Source: Bettongia penicillata ogilbyi (Eukaryota; Chordata; Mammalia; Diprotodontia; Potoroidae). Taken from it: a stretch of DNA of 64,000 nt. Of this stretch, positions 10,341 to 20,989 are shown piece after piece. Where the stretch lies: contig JAJHZJ010000336.1 of the NCBI GenBank assembly GCA_023548195.1, positions 4,630,704 to 4,694,703 on the forward strand. The letters run 5' to 3'. The notes below the pieces were generated by a model. That model made no database searches. It had not been told where the DNA came from and worked only from the letters and a program-made list of their open reading frames with translations. Position 1 is the first letter of the stretch. The number at the start of each line of letters is the position of its first letter. The translations under genes were made by a program, and so were the position numbers.

Positions 10341-11020
10341 GGAAGGGGCCTATAAAATGAGGGAGGGAGCCTCTAGGGCCTCTCTACCTCTAAATCTGTG
10401 ATCCTTTGACCTTGTCTCTTAGACCAGAGCAATAGTAGAATAGCAGAATGCTAAGGTATTTGGGAGAAGCTGGGGCGGGGGCATTTGGAGGATGGAGTCT
10501 GGCTAAGTGGAAGAGGGAAAGGGCAGTACTCACCAACATCCCTAGAGCATCCTCACTCTCAGAGATCCTCCAGTTGAACCAGAAGCACAGAGAAGAGAAG
10601 AAGGCCCTGCTGGACCTCAAACAAGAGAAATGGGAAATTCAGTGGAAGTAAAAATAAGCTGAAATTTTGAGTAGACTCTAAGGACCTTTGGACAGAGGAG
10701 TCTGTGCCAGTTACTCTGAGGAGTCCCTCACTCCCAGGAGGGATCCTGCAATTACTGATTGATTCTGAGAGGTTAATGAGGGAGGTTGGTATGGGAGATT
10801 GTGGGGGTATCAAACACCCTGGACTACATAGAGTTTACGATGGTCCCAAGTGCCACAGGAACCAGAAGAAAATGTCATTGGGAAATATTTAACAAAATTA
10901 ATACAAAATACAACAAAACATAGATCACATTACATTTTTAACTGCTAATATGTAACTCACAGGGATCCTTATGTAGGGAATTTGGTAGCTCCAGTTTCTA
11001 CTTGAATTTTTACACCACTG
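10341..11020. other. Unique DNA, no gene recognised
   Basis: Overlapping 60-84-codon frames occur on both strands near 10390-10890. The plus-strand frame has a charged Glu/Lys stretch, but no domain or splice context is visible. Confidence 0.45.
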
Positions 11021-11024
11021 TTGT

Positions 11025-11250
11025 GGATTAGAGGTTAGAGAGCCAATCTATGATTCAAAAAACCTGGGTTCAAGTCACTCCTCTCACACATGATGACTGT
11101 GTGATCCTGGGGCAAGTCATTTAACTTCTCCACATTCCCAGACAATTCTATAAACTGCAAATGGCAGCATTGATCCCTGAGAGGTCCCTAAATCAATGAA
11201 ATCACAAGTCTGGTCTCCCTATCCCACCAAAAGACAAGGGGAGGGAAAGG
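11025..11250 (+). repeat. MIR3-like marsupial SINE
   Basis: AACCTGGGTTCAAGTCACTC, GACTGTGTGATCCTGGGGCA and AGTCATTTAACTTCTCCAC, then an unusual tail ending TCAATGAAATCACAAGTCTG. A second copy at 14625-14860 has the same tail. Confidence 0.7.
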
Positions 11251-11765
11251 GAATTGATTTGTCTAATGTGGTTCCATGAAGGCCTCAGTCCTAGTTCTCA
11301 GATATCTTCTCCCTGAAAGGGACCAGGAGACAGAACCTGAGGCTATGTTTCCTGAAAGAAGAATGACAAGGGAAGGGGGCCAGGTTCAAACACAGGAAAT
11401 GGGGAGCCCCCTCCCCTCCACTGGGCTGAGCCACAAAGAGATTTAGGACATGTACTTTGAGCTGGTCCAACATGGGCAGAAAGGCCCATCCCTTCCAGTC
11501 CCGAATCACCTCCCTCCAAGGCAGGAGAAAAGACTACAATTCTGGAAGAACAGAAAGGACCTGTCTCTCCATGAATTCAGGAATTGTTGGATGAGCGTAC
11601 CTCAGTTCAAAGATCTAGGAACCTTTCTTTAAACCCTTGATGTTGGGGAAACAGGGAATTTTTGTCTAAGGGGTAAGTACAAGAGAGTTTTTAAAGCTGT
11701 GGCCTGGGAAAGTTCTGTTTGATACTAGGATAGACCCAGTCTGGGAATGTGCTGTAAATTATAAT
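11251..11765. other. Unique DNA, no gene recognised
   Basis: No defended coding or repeat signal. Confidence 0.45.
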
Positions 11766-11769
11766 ATAA

Positions 11770-12015
11770 TAATGATAGCTAACACTTATATGTTGCCCAC
11801 TATATGCCCAGTATTGTGCTAAGCATTTTACAAATATTGTCTTACTTGATCCTTGCAAAAACCTTGGGTGCTGGTTTTCATCCCCTTTTTACAGATGAGG
11901 AAATAGAGGCAGAGAGAGGTTACGTGCCCCAAAGTGCCTGACTGAGGCTGCATCTGATTAAGCTCAGGCCTTTCTGACTCCAGGCTCAGCACTTTATCCA
12001 CTGTGCCACCTACAA
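11770..12015 (-). repeat. MIR-family SINE, antisense, nearly full length
   Basis: GATAGCTAACACTTATATG, TGCTAAGCATTTTACAAATA, TTTTTACAGATGAGGAAATA, TTTCTGACTCCAGGCTCAGC and CTTTATCCACTGTGCCACCT. Confidence 0.9.
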
Positions 12016-12344
12016 TGATAACAAATGAATACATACCTGGAGAAGGAGAACCTGCCTCTGGCATACTTCCTGTGGTACAGATGCCAATGCTGGGACTCTG
12101 CTTGGCAGCAGCCATGTTCGGGGTATTGCTTGCAAACTGTCCTTTCTAGCAGCTGTCTGCATCCTACCCCTTCAGCGCCCTCACACTGGCTCCTCTCCCC
12201 CTCCCCCGACCCAGTCACTACTCCTTACTTTTAATTCTCCCATTAGATTCTCTCCATGAATCACAGTAAAGGAATGGAGTTTCCCAAGCTAAAAAACTCC
12301 AGGGCTAGCATAGGCTGTTATTTCCTTCCTCCCTCCCGCCCCTA
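12016..12344. other. Unique DNA, possible non-coding conserved block
   Basis: Information-rich, repeat-free sequence with CCCATTAGATTCTCTCC near 12239 and TAAAGGAATGGAGTTTCC near 12268. There is no coding signal. Confidence 0.3.
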
Positions 12345-12552
12345 GCGCGCATATGCACACACACATACACACACATATACGATACACACATACACACACG
12401 ATACACACATACACATGCACACACATACACATGCACACACATACACACCACATACATACACACCACATACATACACATACACACATATACAATACACACA
12501 TCCACGCACACACGCGCACGCACAAACACACACACACACATACACACACACC
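12345..12552. repeat. Interrupted (CA)n / (ACAT)n microsatellite, about 200 bases
   Basis: Alternating purine-pyrimidine throughout, introduced by GCGCGCATATGCAC, with internal ACACGCGCACGC. Several long open frames across it are artefacts of the repeat. Confidence 0.95.
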
Positions 12553-12639
12553 ATCTATGACCAGAATCAGCAGACCCTCTCCTCTCAGCCTCTTGCCCAT
12601 CAGCGCCTCAGCAGCACTGCCCATCCTGTCCTGCCCAGC

Positions 12640-12990
12640 TCTTCTCTGAACCCGTGTGAGGTTCCCCAAATCCTTAATTTGTTTTAGTTACACTCAATTC
12701 TCCCCACCCTTCCAATGTCTGGCAGGAAGACCAGATGGCCCCAAATAAATGATTCACAGAATAACCCTGGCCCTGAAAATAGTCATGGACATTTCAAATC
12801 CTACCTGGGCAGGGTCTCTTTCTTTCTCAGGGATGGTGGTGGCCTAGTTTCATTGGTTTCCATTTTGAGAATTTCTCTGTAATTAAACTAATGTTTTTTT
12901 TCAAAGTGTTCTTTTTTAAGGAAAGGCTGGAGGGAGGTCTCCACCAGGGTAATAGGGAGGAGTTACATTACTCTTTAAACGCTATCACTC
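12640..12990. promoter_or_regulatory. Candidate conserved non-coding block
   Basis: Repeat-free sequence with AATTTGTTTTAGTTACAC near 12676, CCCCAAATAAATGATTCAC near 12738 and GTAATTAAACTAATG near 12881. The role is inferred from composition only. Confidence 0.3.
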
Positions 12991-13059
12991 AAATGACATT
13001 GTCTTCATCTTTGGGGTTTTGAACCGAAAGATTCAGGCAGAGGAGATAGCCTTCATTTC

Positions 13060-13620
13060 TTTTCTTTCATAGATTTGACTATGACATTCCCCAGCTCAAG
13101 AAACTTCACTGGTTCCCTATTGCATGTAAGAGAACATACAAACTATTTGTATTGGCTTGATAAACTACTTTCCTTTACAATATGGCTTCAACTTGACTTT
13201 CCAGACTGATTTCACATGACTCCCCTTCACTCAGACTCTACATTCCAGATAAACTGGCTTACTTTCCATCCTCATGTCTCTTTGTATAGGCTGTCTCCAA
13301 CTCCCACTCCCAGCCCCCATGCCTACAACACTCACCCTTCTCATGTCAGGCTCTTCAAATCCTTAGTTTTCTTCCAGGATCATATGAAGAGCCACCTTCT
13401 CTAGGAAGCCCTTTCTAATCGCTGCCCCCTCCTTCCCACTCTGTTAGTGCTTTCCCGCTGAAGGCCCCAGATCCCTTGCACTTAGTTGCCATATATTTTG
13501 TATTTACTAATCTATCTTCACACTATTTCCCACTTCTGAAGTGTGAATGTCTGGAGGACAGGGGCTCTTCTCATTTTTGTATACACTAGTGATCAACGAA
13601 CGTCTATTGAGTAATTGAGT
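13060..13620 (+). repeat. L2 LINE 3' region
   Basis: Long L2 match: GACATTCCCCAGCTCAAGAA, CTTCACTGGTTCCCTATTGC, ATGGCTTCAACTTGACTTTC, CTTCTCTAGGAAGCCCTTTC, AATGTCTGGAGGACAGGGGC and GAACGTCTATTGAGTAATTG. Confidence 0.85.
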
Positions 13621-13719
13621 AAGCAGCTGACTTGTTTGGATAATTCTGGTCATGACACGCCAGCCTAAGGAACAATAGATAGATACATTTTCCTATGGAC
13701 ACACATGCAGATACACACA

Positions 13720-13800
13720 TCCTGCTAGATACACCTGGAACAGTGGCTGGAACATAGTAAGTGCTTCATAAATGATTATTGATAATTGCTAAATTGACTG
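13720..13800 (+). repeat. L2 LINE 3' terminus
   Basis: CTGGAACATAGTAAGTGCTT and CATAAATGATTATTGATAAT. Confidence 0.7.
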
Positions 13801-14150
13801 ATTTGAGTCCGTCCCTGGAGCTATGTCTTCTCTACTTCAAGGGAAGTGAGACAAAGTCAGAGTTCTTTCTGTCTGATTGGGGCCACACCTTGTCCTTGGC
13901 ATCTTGGCATTTTCTCTCCCTCTGGCCTGGTCCAGCCCCAGTCCCTGTTCTCCTTTTCCTTCTCCTTTTAATCCCCTTCTCCCAGTTCCCAGCCTTGTAC
14001 ATGGGCAGTAGAAGTGATGATGGTGTCTATGGCTGGAGTGTGTCAGGCCTGGAAGACCTTGGACCTTCTCCATCCTTGGTCTGTTTGCAAAAATTTCTGT
14101 AAGGAATTATTGTATGCTGTTAATTGTTGCAAGCGAATGTCTCAGGGCAG
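13801..14150. other. Unique DNA, no gene recognised
   Basis: A 107-codon open frame (13779-14102, +) is hydrophobic in its middle (Leu-rich around residues 50-70). It has no family resemblance, and it starts inside an L2 scrap. I treat it as chance. Confidence 0.45.
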
Positions 14151-14154
14151 AAAC

Positions 14155-14590
14155 TAAAAGGTGAGAATGTGTGTTCCACCCCCAATTTCTCATACCCCAT
14201 CCCACAACAGAGCCCAGTTTATATCACCTCCCTACCCACGAACCTTCCATGGTCTCCTCCAAATTCCCATGGTAAGCCTGGCATCCAAGGTCCTCCACAT
14301 TGTGGTCCCAACTGTCTTTCCTAGCCTCATCTCTACTACTCCAAATTCCAAACTCTCCTCCTGGAATTGTCCTTCCCTCACTCTTTCCACTCCCACCAAA
14401 TCTCACCCAATTCTCATTTTTCAAAGTGAAATATCCCATGATAATTTCTCCCTCCTCTGAGTACTGCCTTTTTGCCCCAACAAGAGAGGGAGCTTTGTGG
14501 GGACAGGAACACTTCATATACATGTTTTTATTCTCTATATATCTAGGCAAATGATAGATGCTGAATGTATATTTATTCATTCAACAAATA
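14155..14590 (+). repeat. L2 LINE 3' region, degraded
   Basis: CCTTCCATGGTCTCCTCCAA, AAGCCTGGCATCCAAGGTCC, TCCACATTGTGGTCCCAACT and a terminal GATAGATGCTGAATG with ATTTATTCATTCAACAAATA. Confidence 0.65.
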
Positions 14591-14624
14591 TCTCTAACAA
14601 TTATGATTCATAATGAGATAGAAG

Positions 14625-14860
14625 AGACAGTCTGATATGATGAATAAGGAACTGGTCTCCAAGCCAAGAAAATCTGGGTTCAAGTCCTGAACTCTGACAC
14701 ACACTAGCCATATCATCCAGGGGAAGTCACATAACCTCTTTATGCTATCAGGTAAGTCTGTAAGACTGTAAGTTGCAGAGAAGGCATTGGTCTACATTGG
14801 TAAAGGGAGTTTCCTTACTGGGAGTTCTGTGTACCAATGAAATCATAGTTCTGGTCCTCC
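14625..14860 (+). repeat. MIR3-like marsupial SINE
   Basis: AATCTGGGTTCAAGTCCTGA, ACACACACTAGCCATATCAT, GAAGTCACATAACCTC and the tail CCAATGAAATCATAGTTCTG shared with the copy at 11025. Confidence 0.75.
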
Positions 14861-14889
14861 TGACCTCCTCTTGTCCCCACCTCATCCCT

Positions 14890-15080
14890 CCATAGATCTA
14901 GACTAGCTTTCAGAGACCATCTAATTCCTCATCCTCATTTTACAGGTAGAGAAACTGAGACCCAGGGAGGGCAAGTGATTTGCCCAAGGTCATCTGGGTA
15001 GTAAGGGTCAGAGATGAGACTTGAATCCAGGTCCCTTGACTTCAGGATGACTGTCTTTTCCACTGTACCATGATGCTTCT
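14890..15080 (-). repeat. MIR-like SINE, antisense
   Basis: CATCCTCATTTTACAGGTAG, AGAAACTGAGACCCAGGGAG, GTGATTTGCCCAAGGTCATC and GACTTGAATCCAGGTCCCTT. Confidence 0.85.
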
Positions 15081-15920
15081 CACTACATTTGAGGCTGTCT
15101 GCTTATGTTGAGTGCATGAGTATTTGTGTCTACACATATGCTGGTAAGAGAATCCCTCCTAGATACCAGTTGTTTACCCTTAGTGGTTCAATGATAGGCA
15201 GACCCTTTTGCATGGGAAACCTGTGGGTAGAGGGTGGAGATGGAGGGAAACCCAGAACAGACCCTCCTAGGACAACCCAGAAAACTTAGAGATTAGACAC
15301 AGAGAGGGGAGCAGGAGTGAGAAGCAGTAAGGGGTGGGGGGAATGCTTTTCCTTTTTTCCTGGGGATTTGTCATTTCCTGCATGCTCAGTGTAAATAAAA
15401 CCCCTTGCTCTGTAGTGGCAGTGGGGTGTCTCCCCAGGGCCTTCTTATGGGGTCTGGACTTATTGCTGTGTGGCCCCCAGTGACCCAGGTGGAGAAGGCA
15501 GACTGGGAAGGGGAACCTATATATTACTTGTCTTTATTGCTTTGTCCTCCAGTTTGATTGCTGAGGGAGGCCAGGATCATCCCTCAGGTCTCCCCCACCC
15601 CCAGCAATTCTTCTTGCAATACCAAAGGAATCAGCCCCACTTGCCTCCAAATCTTGGGACAGAAGCAGCCCTGACATTCATGTTCCCCACTGTCTTCCCC
15701 ATTCACAGGCCCTTTCTGTTCCCTTTTGTCTCCTGTTTGTAGCCCAACACCTCCAAATGTTCTCCTTCTTCCCCATTCCTCGGTCAGGTTCCTGGCCCCT
15801 CTATCGTAAAATTCACCACAGGTTAATTTTCTTCCTCCTTGAGAACTCCATTATCATTCAGCACTGTGGGTCAACGCTTTCTTGAATTCTTCTCCTAGGG
15901 TTTCCAGACATGACTTAATT
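15081..15920. other. Unique DNA, no gene recognised
   Basis: GC-moderate single-copy sequence. Short open frames near 15089-15289 and 15470-15742 show no domain. Confidence 0.45.
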
Positions 15921-15924
15921 TCAA

Positions 15925-16380
15925 TTCAATTCAATTTAATTCAATCCAACAAACATCTATTAAGTGCCTACTATGTACAAAGCACTGTGCTAGGTGGTAG
16001 GGATATAATACCAGAATTAAATGGGCCTGCCTTTAGGGGGTTAGGAGGTATGACATGTGCACATGTAAATAATTTCAAAATATATTCAAAATAATTTGAA
16101 GAGGAGGCATGAATTAGTGACCAGGGGTAACAGGAAAGGCCTCCTGTTGGAGATGGTACCTGAGTTATTGAAGGAAGCTAGGGATTGTAAAAGAAAGGAA
16201 AGGATGCATATTAGGAAGGAATGACCACCTGGGCAAAGGCACACAGGTAGACGGTGGAATATCATGGATGGGGAACAATTAGCAGCCTGATTTTAGTAGA
16301 AAAAGAGTGCACAGGGGAAAATGTGAAATGAGACTGGAAAGGTATGTGGGAGCCACGTTGTAGAAAGCTTTATATATCAG
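15925..16380 (-). repeat. L2 LINE 3' region, antisense
   Basis: Starts with an AATTC-like tail and ATCTATTAAGTGCCTACTAT, then AAGCACTGTGCTAGGTGGTA, AAATGGGCCTGCCTTTAGGG, TGACCACCTGGGCAAAGGCA and GCCACGTTGTAGAAAGC. This is the full order expected of an antisense L2 end. Confidence 0.8.
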
Positions 16381-16780
16381 GTGTCTCTAACCCATCTGAC
16401 TGATCTCTCACTATTGCCTTTTGATTTATGGGTGCTCCTTAAGGTACCATCCTTAACCTTTTGTTTTCTCTCTCCAACCTTTCTCCCTGAAGTGAGCTCA
16501 TATACTCCCATGACTTCCTTAAAACGAGAGATTAACACCCAAATCTATGCAAATGACTGTTAAAGCAACATGTCTAACCTTGACCTCAATGCTGAACCCT
16601 AGACCCACGTTTTCAACTGCCTACATGATGTCTCCACTTGATGGCCCCTCAAACTCAAAACTGAATTTATCACATTCCTCTCAAATCTGTTCTCACCTCC
16701 GCTCAGGGTACCACCACTCTGATGGTCACTTGGACTTGAAACCTCGGAGAATGGGTGGAGATCCATAATGGAACAGATTT
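16381..16780 (+). repeat. L2 LINE, internal 3' portion
   Basis: CTTGACCTCAATGCTGAACC, AGACCCACGTTTTCAACTGC, ATGATGTCTCCACTTGATGG and CCTCAAACTCAAAACTGAAT match the segment upstream of the usual L2 end. It abuts an antisense L2, so the two copies diverge head to head. Confidence 0.7.
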
Positions 16781-16799
16781 CTATTATTCCATTCATAGT

Positions 16800-17025
16800 G
16801 CCTACATATTAGGCACCCCTCAGACGCTTATTAGCTGTGTGACCCTGGGCAAGTCATTTGGCCTCCGTTTGCATCAGTTTTCCCATTTGTAAAACAAGAA
16901 TAATAACAGCACCTACCTTTCAGGGTTGTGGTTAGGATCAAATGAGATAATATTTGTGAAGTGCTTAGCAGAGTTCCTGGCACATGGCACTATATAAATG
17001 TCAGTTCTCATCCTCTTGCCCCTCC
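16800..17025 (+). repeat. MIR SINE, nearly full 3' half
   Basis: ATTAGCTGTGTGACCCTGGG, CAAGTCATTTGGCCTCC, GAATAATAACAGCACCTACC, GTTAGGATCAAATGAGATAA and TGCTTAGCAGAGTTCCTGGC. Confidence 0.9.
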
Positions 17026-17415
17026 TCATCCTGCCCTGGGCAGATTAAAGATATACATGTGGGGAAAGAGGAACATCATATTTAATCATGACTAAACATC
17101 ATTAGGGAATGGATAATGGTAGAACAGCAAAAAAGAAGGGGTACTATCAGCCTAGGGACCGTTGGTTAAAATTATAGGAGAATAGAAATGGGGGAAAATG
17201 TAAGAGATAGCATAGGGATTTGAAGTAAGAGCTAAAGTGTATCTTGTGCCTAGGCTCCGAACATCTGCTTTGCTATAGTCATTGGTTTTTCCCTTTATTC
17301 TATAGTTCCCCTCCCTTCTCCTCCATGACCCAGCTCCAGAATCATCCTCTCCTCATCCATTGCCTCCCTCTCATAGAACTCTCTCATGTTCACCTGAAAA
17401 ACTTTGGGTTGTATC
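17026..17415. other. Unique DNA, no gene recognised
   Basis: Possibly weak L2 similarity around 17240-17400 (CCTCTCATAGAACTCTCTCA). Nothing firm. Confidence 0.35.
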
Positions 17416-17645
17416 CAGTGGTGTGCGGAGAGCCAATTGTGAAATTTTCAGTGTGAGCATTTATAACTCAGAAATCAGCAAACATTACAGATCAGAGCTT
17501 GATTTATTACTTTGTGCACTGTCTAGACTTAAAAAAGGTGGTAGAGAAAGTGTTAATGCCAATTGAATCTAAAAAGGATGCCATGAGCACATCCTTCCCC
17601 CTTCCCAGAGCCGGTTGTTAAACATTGTAAAACAGCACATCACTG
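17416..17645. mobile_element. hAT-like non-autonomous DNA transposon (MITE), 230 bases
   Basis: The left end CAGTGGTGTGC and the reverse complement of the right end, CAGTGATGTGC, match at 10 of 11 positions. The flanking octamers GTTGTATC and GTTATAGT agree at 5 of 8, as expected for an old 8-base hAT target duplication. The interior has no open frame worth calling. It may be a member of a marsupial Charlie-derived family, but I cannot name it. Confidence 0.65.
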
Positions 17646-17649
17646 GTTA

Positions 17650-17945
17650 TAGTGGACCATGAGGGGCATAGGCATTCATGTGTGCCAGGCACCATGCTAC
17701 ATCTTTTCCAGATATTATTTCATTTGCTCCATATGCTCAGTTTGAGTAACAGTGAACAAGAAATGGCCATCAAAAAAACTATAATGATCTTGGACTACAT
17801 TTTTAAAAAAAGCAGAGTGTCCAGTACATGAGAGAGGATAGTACAATAGTATTCTAGCCTCCATGTCTGGAAGTTCAGAACTTTGTGTTAAAAAGCATTT
17901 CAGGAAGGATACTAACAGGGTGGGGAGCTCTAGAACAACAGCTCT
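17650..17945. other. Unique DNA, no gene recognised
   Basis: Nothing recognised. Confidence 0.4.
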
Positions 17946-17949
17946 TTAA

Positions 17950-18092
17950 ACATTACTTAATATTTTATTTTTCCCAATTACATATAAAAATAATTTTTAA
18001 CATTCTTTCTTAAAATTTTGAGTTCCAAATTCTCCCCCTCCCTCTCTTCTTCCCCCTTCTTTGAGAAGCAATATAGATTATACATGTAGAAC
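17950..18092 (-). mobile_element. L1 LINE 3' end fragment, antisense
   Basis: TTTCCCAATTACATATAAAA, ATTTTGAGTTCCAAATTCTC and GCAATATAGATTATACATGT are the antisense marsupial L1 3' untranslated region, cut short after about 140 bases. Confidence 0.85.
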
Positions 18093-18250
18093 AAAAGTTC
18101 TTAATCTTTTAAGTGTCTTGGACTTCTTTGGTCAAGTGAAGCTGACAGACTCCTTGCATAGAACAACATATGTGGGATTACTATTATGTCAAAATATTGT
18201 CATCAAAAATTTTTTAACAAGTTCACGGACCCCAGGTTTAATACCACTGA
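18093..18250. mobile_element. hAT/MER-like short DNA transposon
   Basis: AGTTCTTAATCTTTTAAGTG with TGGACTTCTTTGG and GAAGCTGACAGACTCC at the left, and GTTCACGGACCCCAGGTTTA at the right, recall the TTCTTAACC...GGTTAAGAA type of MITE. The ends are imperfect inverted repeats. Confidence 0.55.
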
Positions 18251-18610
18251 TAGAAGAGAACTGGAGGTAGAAAGAACCAGAGATCAAGCAAAGCAGTAAC
18301 TAGTGATTTTGGTGCCCTGAGTGCTGTAGCTTGGGGACCAAGCCTCACTAGTGGCTCCCAAAAGTCTGAAATGTGTCCCCTCCAATGAACTTTATAACTT
18401 ATCATGTGAAAATAACACAATAAGGAATTCTAAAATGGGATTTCAGTGTCAAATTCATAATGACCCCTATCCTAAAGATCTTTGCAGGTCAGGGTGACTG
18501 CTGCCTCATTATTCAGACAACTTAACAGAAAATGAGCAAATCTATGAATGCAGGCAGACTGGAGAGTCTGGATGGAGTGACTGCAATCTCATAGCCTTGA
18601 ATAAGGGTGT

Positions 18611-18612
<2 letters not shown>
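18251..18612. other. Unique DNA, no gene recognised
   Basis: Nothing recognised. Confidence 0.4.

Positions 18613-18613
<1 letters not shown>

Positions 18614-18664
<51 letters not shown>
18614..18664. repeat. (GT)n microsatellite
   Basis: About 25 uninterrupted GT units. Confidence 0.97.
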
Positions 18665-18667
<3 letters not shown>

Positions 18668-18764
18668 GCGGATGGGGGTGTCACTGCTTTTTACTGGGAT
18701 TTCTATGAGGGAAGGAATGGAACTGAACTTCTGAAGGAGATAGGCCATCTGGTACAGGTCAAAG

Positions 18765-18960
18765 GATATAATATTAGGAGTCAGAGGAATTGGGTTCAAA
18801 TCATGGCATTGCCACTTCTTATTGCCTATGTGGTCTCGAGCTAATCACTTACCATCTCTTAGTCTCTATTTCTTTATCTATAAAATGAGAAAGTTGGACA
18901 AGATGACCTCTAAGGACTCTTTCAATTCCAAATGTATGTTATCAGTGATAGGGACGTTGA
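18765..18960 (+). repeat. MIR-like marsupial SINE
   Basis: GAATTGGGTTCAAATCATGG, TCTCGAGCTAATCACTTACC, TATAAAATGAGAAAGTTGGA and CAAGATGACCTCTAAGGACT. Confidence 0.8.
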
Positions 18961-19309
18961 GGATTATCTAGTGCTGTTATGAGCTTTGGGGTCTCATTAT
19001 CTTTTCAGTCCACCAGAGGGAGTAGGACAAAGATTATTACTCATCTCCTTTGGGGAGAAGCATTACTGCTTGGGAAGATTGCTCCTTTGAAAAACCAGAA
19101 GGGAAATGAAATCCTTGAGAAAGACATCAGAAGGATTGAGGGAGGGAGGAAGTCAACAGAGTACAGAGATCACAGATACGGAGCTGGAAGGAACCTCAAA
19201 AATCATCTAATCTAACCCCCTTGAGAATAAGTGGGAGAGCAGAATAAGGGAGAGGTCATCCTAAGCAAAGCAAACTCTCTCTAAGGATGTATAAAAATAT
19301 TTCTAACTG
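18961..19309. other. Unique DNA with a short antisense MIR scrap
   Basis: 19168-19230 reads GATCACAGATACGGAGCTGG and AACCTCAAAAATCATCTAAT, the distal end of an antisense MIR-like SINE. Nothing else was recognised. Confidence 0.5.
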
Positions 19310-19995
19310 TTCTTTCTGCAGTGACAAAGGATTGGAAACTGAGGTGGTACTAATCAGTTGGGGAATGGCTGAACAAGTTATGGCATATAAATATCCATCC
19401 AATGATGAAATGTTTCAGAGAAACCTGGTAAGACTTAAATAAAGTGATGACAAATGAAGTGCATAGAATCAGGAAAATGATTTATATAATGACAAAAATA
19501 TTGTAAAGACAACTTTGAAAGACTGAGAAAATCAAATACAATGACTAAAGACAATTGTGGAGGACCTGTGATGAAAAATGCTACCCACTTCTAGACAGAG
19601 AGATAATGGACTCCATGAATAGACTGAGGCTTATAGTGGTTTTTTTTTCTGAACTTAAGGAAAAAAACAAACATTTCCATAACAAAGTGGAATAGAAAAA
19701 AACAAAGAGAATTGCACCTGAAACTGCATATCTATTATGTAGAACTTGGTATTCCTTTTAAATACACAATGAAATTATCTTATTGCTTTCTTTTTTCCCC
19801 TCCCCTCAGAGATGTCTACCATTAGACACAAATATGTATATATAATGCGTGTATATGTATATATATTTGTATTTATATACAGTTTTTTATCTGGATGCAG
19901 ATGGCATCTTCCTTCGTAAGGCTTTGTTTGCTTTTTTGGACATGGTCAATATGGAATTTGTGATACATGTTTAAAATGGGAGGAAAAAAGCAGTC
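19310..19995 (+). mobile_element. L1 LINE 3' end
   Basis: AAAGGATTGGAAACTGAGGT, AGTTGGGGAATGGCTGAACA, AAATGATTTATATAATGACA, AAATGCTACCCACTTCTAGA and a decayed 3' untranslated region ending near CATGTTTAAAATGGG. Confidence 0.85.
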
Positions 19996-20004
19996 TATCC
20001 TTCC

Positions 20005-20135
20005 CTCTTACTTTACAGATGAAAAATCTGAAGGTCAGGAAGATTGGGTGACATTGACAATTAAGTGCTAAAGGTGAGATTTGAACTCAGGTCCTCTAGA
20101 TGACAGAGCTCTTTCCCCTGCCTCTAGGCCGGAGT
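20005..20135 (-). repeat. MIR-like SINE, antisense
   Basis: CTTACTTTACAGATGAAAAA, GTGAGATTTGAACTCAGGTC and ACAGAGCTCTTTCCCCTG. Confidence 0.75.
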
Positions 20136-20655
20136 TGGGGATTTTGGCACTGTAGAAGAGAAGAGTTAGGAGAGAAATGATAACTTTCTTCAGATATTTG
20201 GAGTTATCCTTTGGAAGGGGATTATATTTGTTACAATTATCCATAAGTGGCACAAGTTGCCTTGGAAGGTCATAGATTACTTTTTACTTAACTGAGGGGC
20301 TGGTGCCTACTTGAGAAAATTTGTACAACTGTATAAATACATGTATATTGACTAGATGACCTCTAAAATTATTATTATTATTATTATTAATTAAAATTTA
20401 AATTATTAATTAAAATTATTTCCAAGTCTAAGATTCTTTGATCTTTAACCTGTAACTGGTTTTTTCCCAATCTGCTTAAAAGGAAGTCTTTCCATAACCT
20501 TGCTAATCTATCTGGCTACCATTCATAAACAAACTTCTCTTAAAAGTTTTCTACACTCTATGTCTCCACTTTGTCTCCAACTATTCTCTTCTAGACCCTT
20601 TATAGTTTTATACTACTCTATAGAAAATGCTCTTTCTGATGTCATCAATGACAAT
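20136..20655. other. Mostly unrecognised DNA with an ATT microsatellite
   Basis: 20364-20425 is an (ATT)n run followed by AATTAAAATTTAAATTATT. It sits inside what looks like a SINE tail (TGACTAGATGACCTCTAAAA on one side, TCCAAGTCTAAGATTCTTTG on the other). Confidence 0.5.
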
Positions 20656-20659
20656 GAAG

Positions 20660-20989
20660 TGGTTCAATAATTCTTGAAAGCAGTTTGAGACTATACTCCA
20701 AAATCCAACTAAATCATGCATGCCTTTTGATCCAGAAACTCCAAAGAGATCAAAGATCCAGGAAAATGACCCATGTGGACAAGAAATTTTTATAGCAGCA
20801 TTTTTCCTTGCAGCCAAGAAGTAGTAAAGTAATTTCCACCATTTGGGGAATGATTAATCAAATTATTGCACATGAATGTAATGGAATATTATTGTAAAAA
20901 AAAGGTGAATTCAGAGAAACCTAGGAAGACTTGTATGAACTGATGCAGGTATGTGTATAAAATTTATATGACTATAACACTCCAAATCA
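20660..20989 (+). mobile_element. L1 LINE 3' fragment
   Basis: AAAGCAGTTTGAGACTATAC, TGCATGCCTTTTGATCCAGA, AACTCCAAAGAGATCAAAGA, CATTTGGGGAATGATTAATC and ACTTGTATGAACTGATGCAG. It stops where another L1 5' region begins. Confidence 0.8.

Noticed and set aside
12289..12687. Cys/Val and His/Thr-rich frames near 12.3-12.7 kb
   Set aside because: Direct translation of the CA microsatellite.
13779..14102. Small membrane protein of 107 codons
   Set aside because: Starts in an L2 scrap, only one hydrophobic patch, and no conserved motif.
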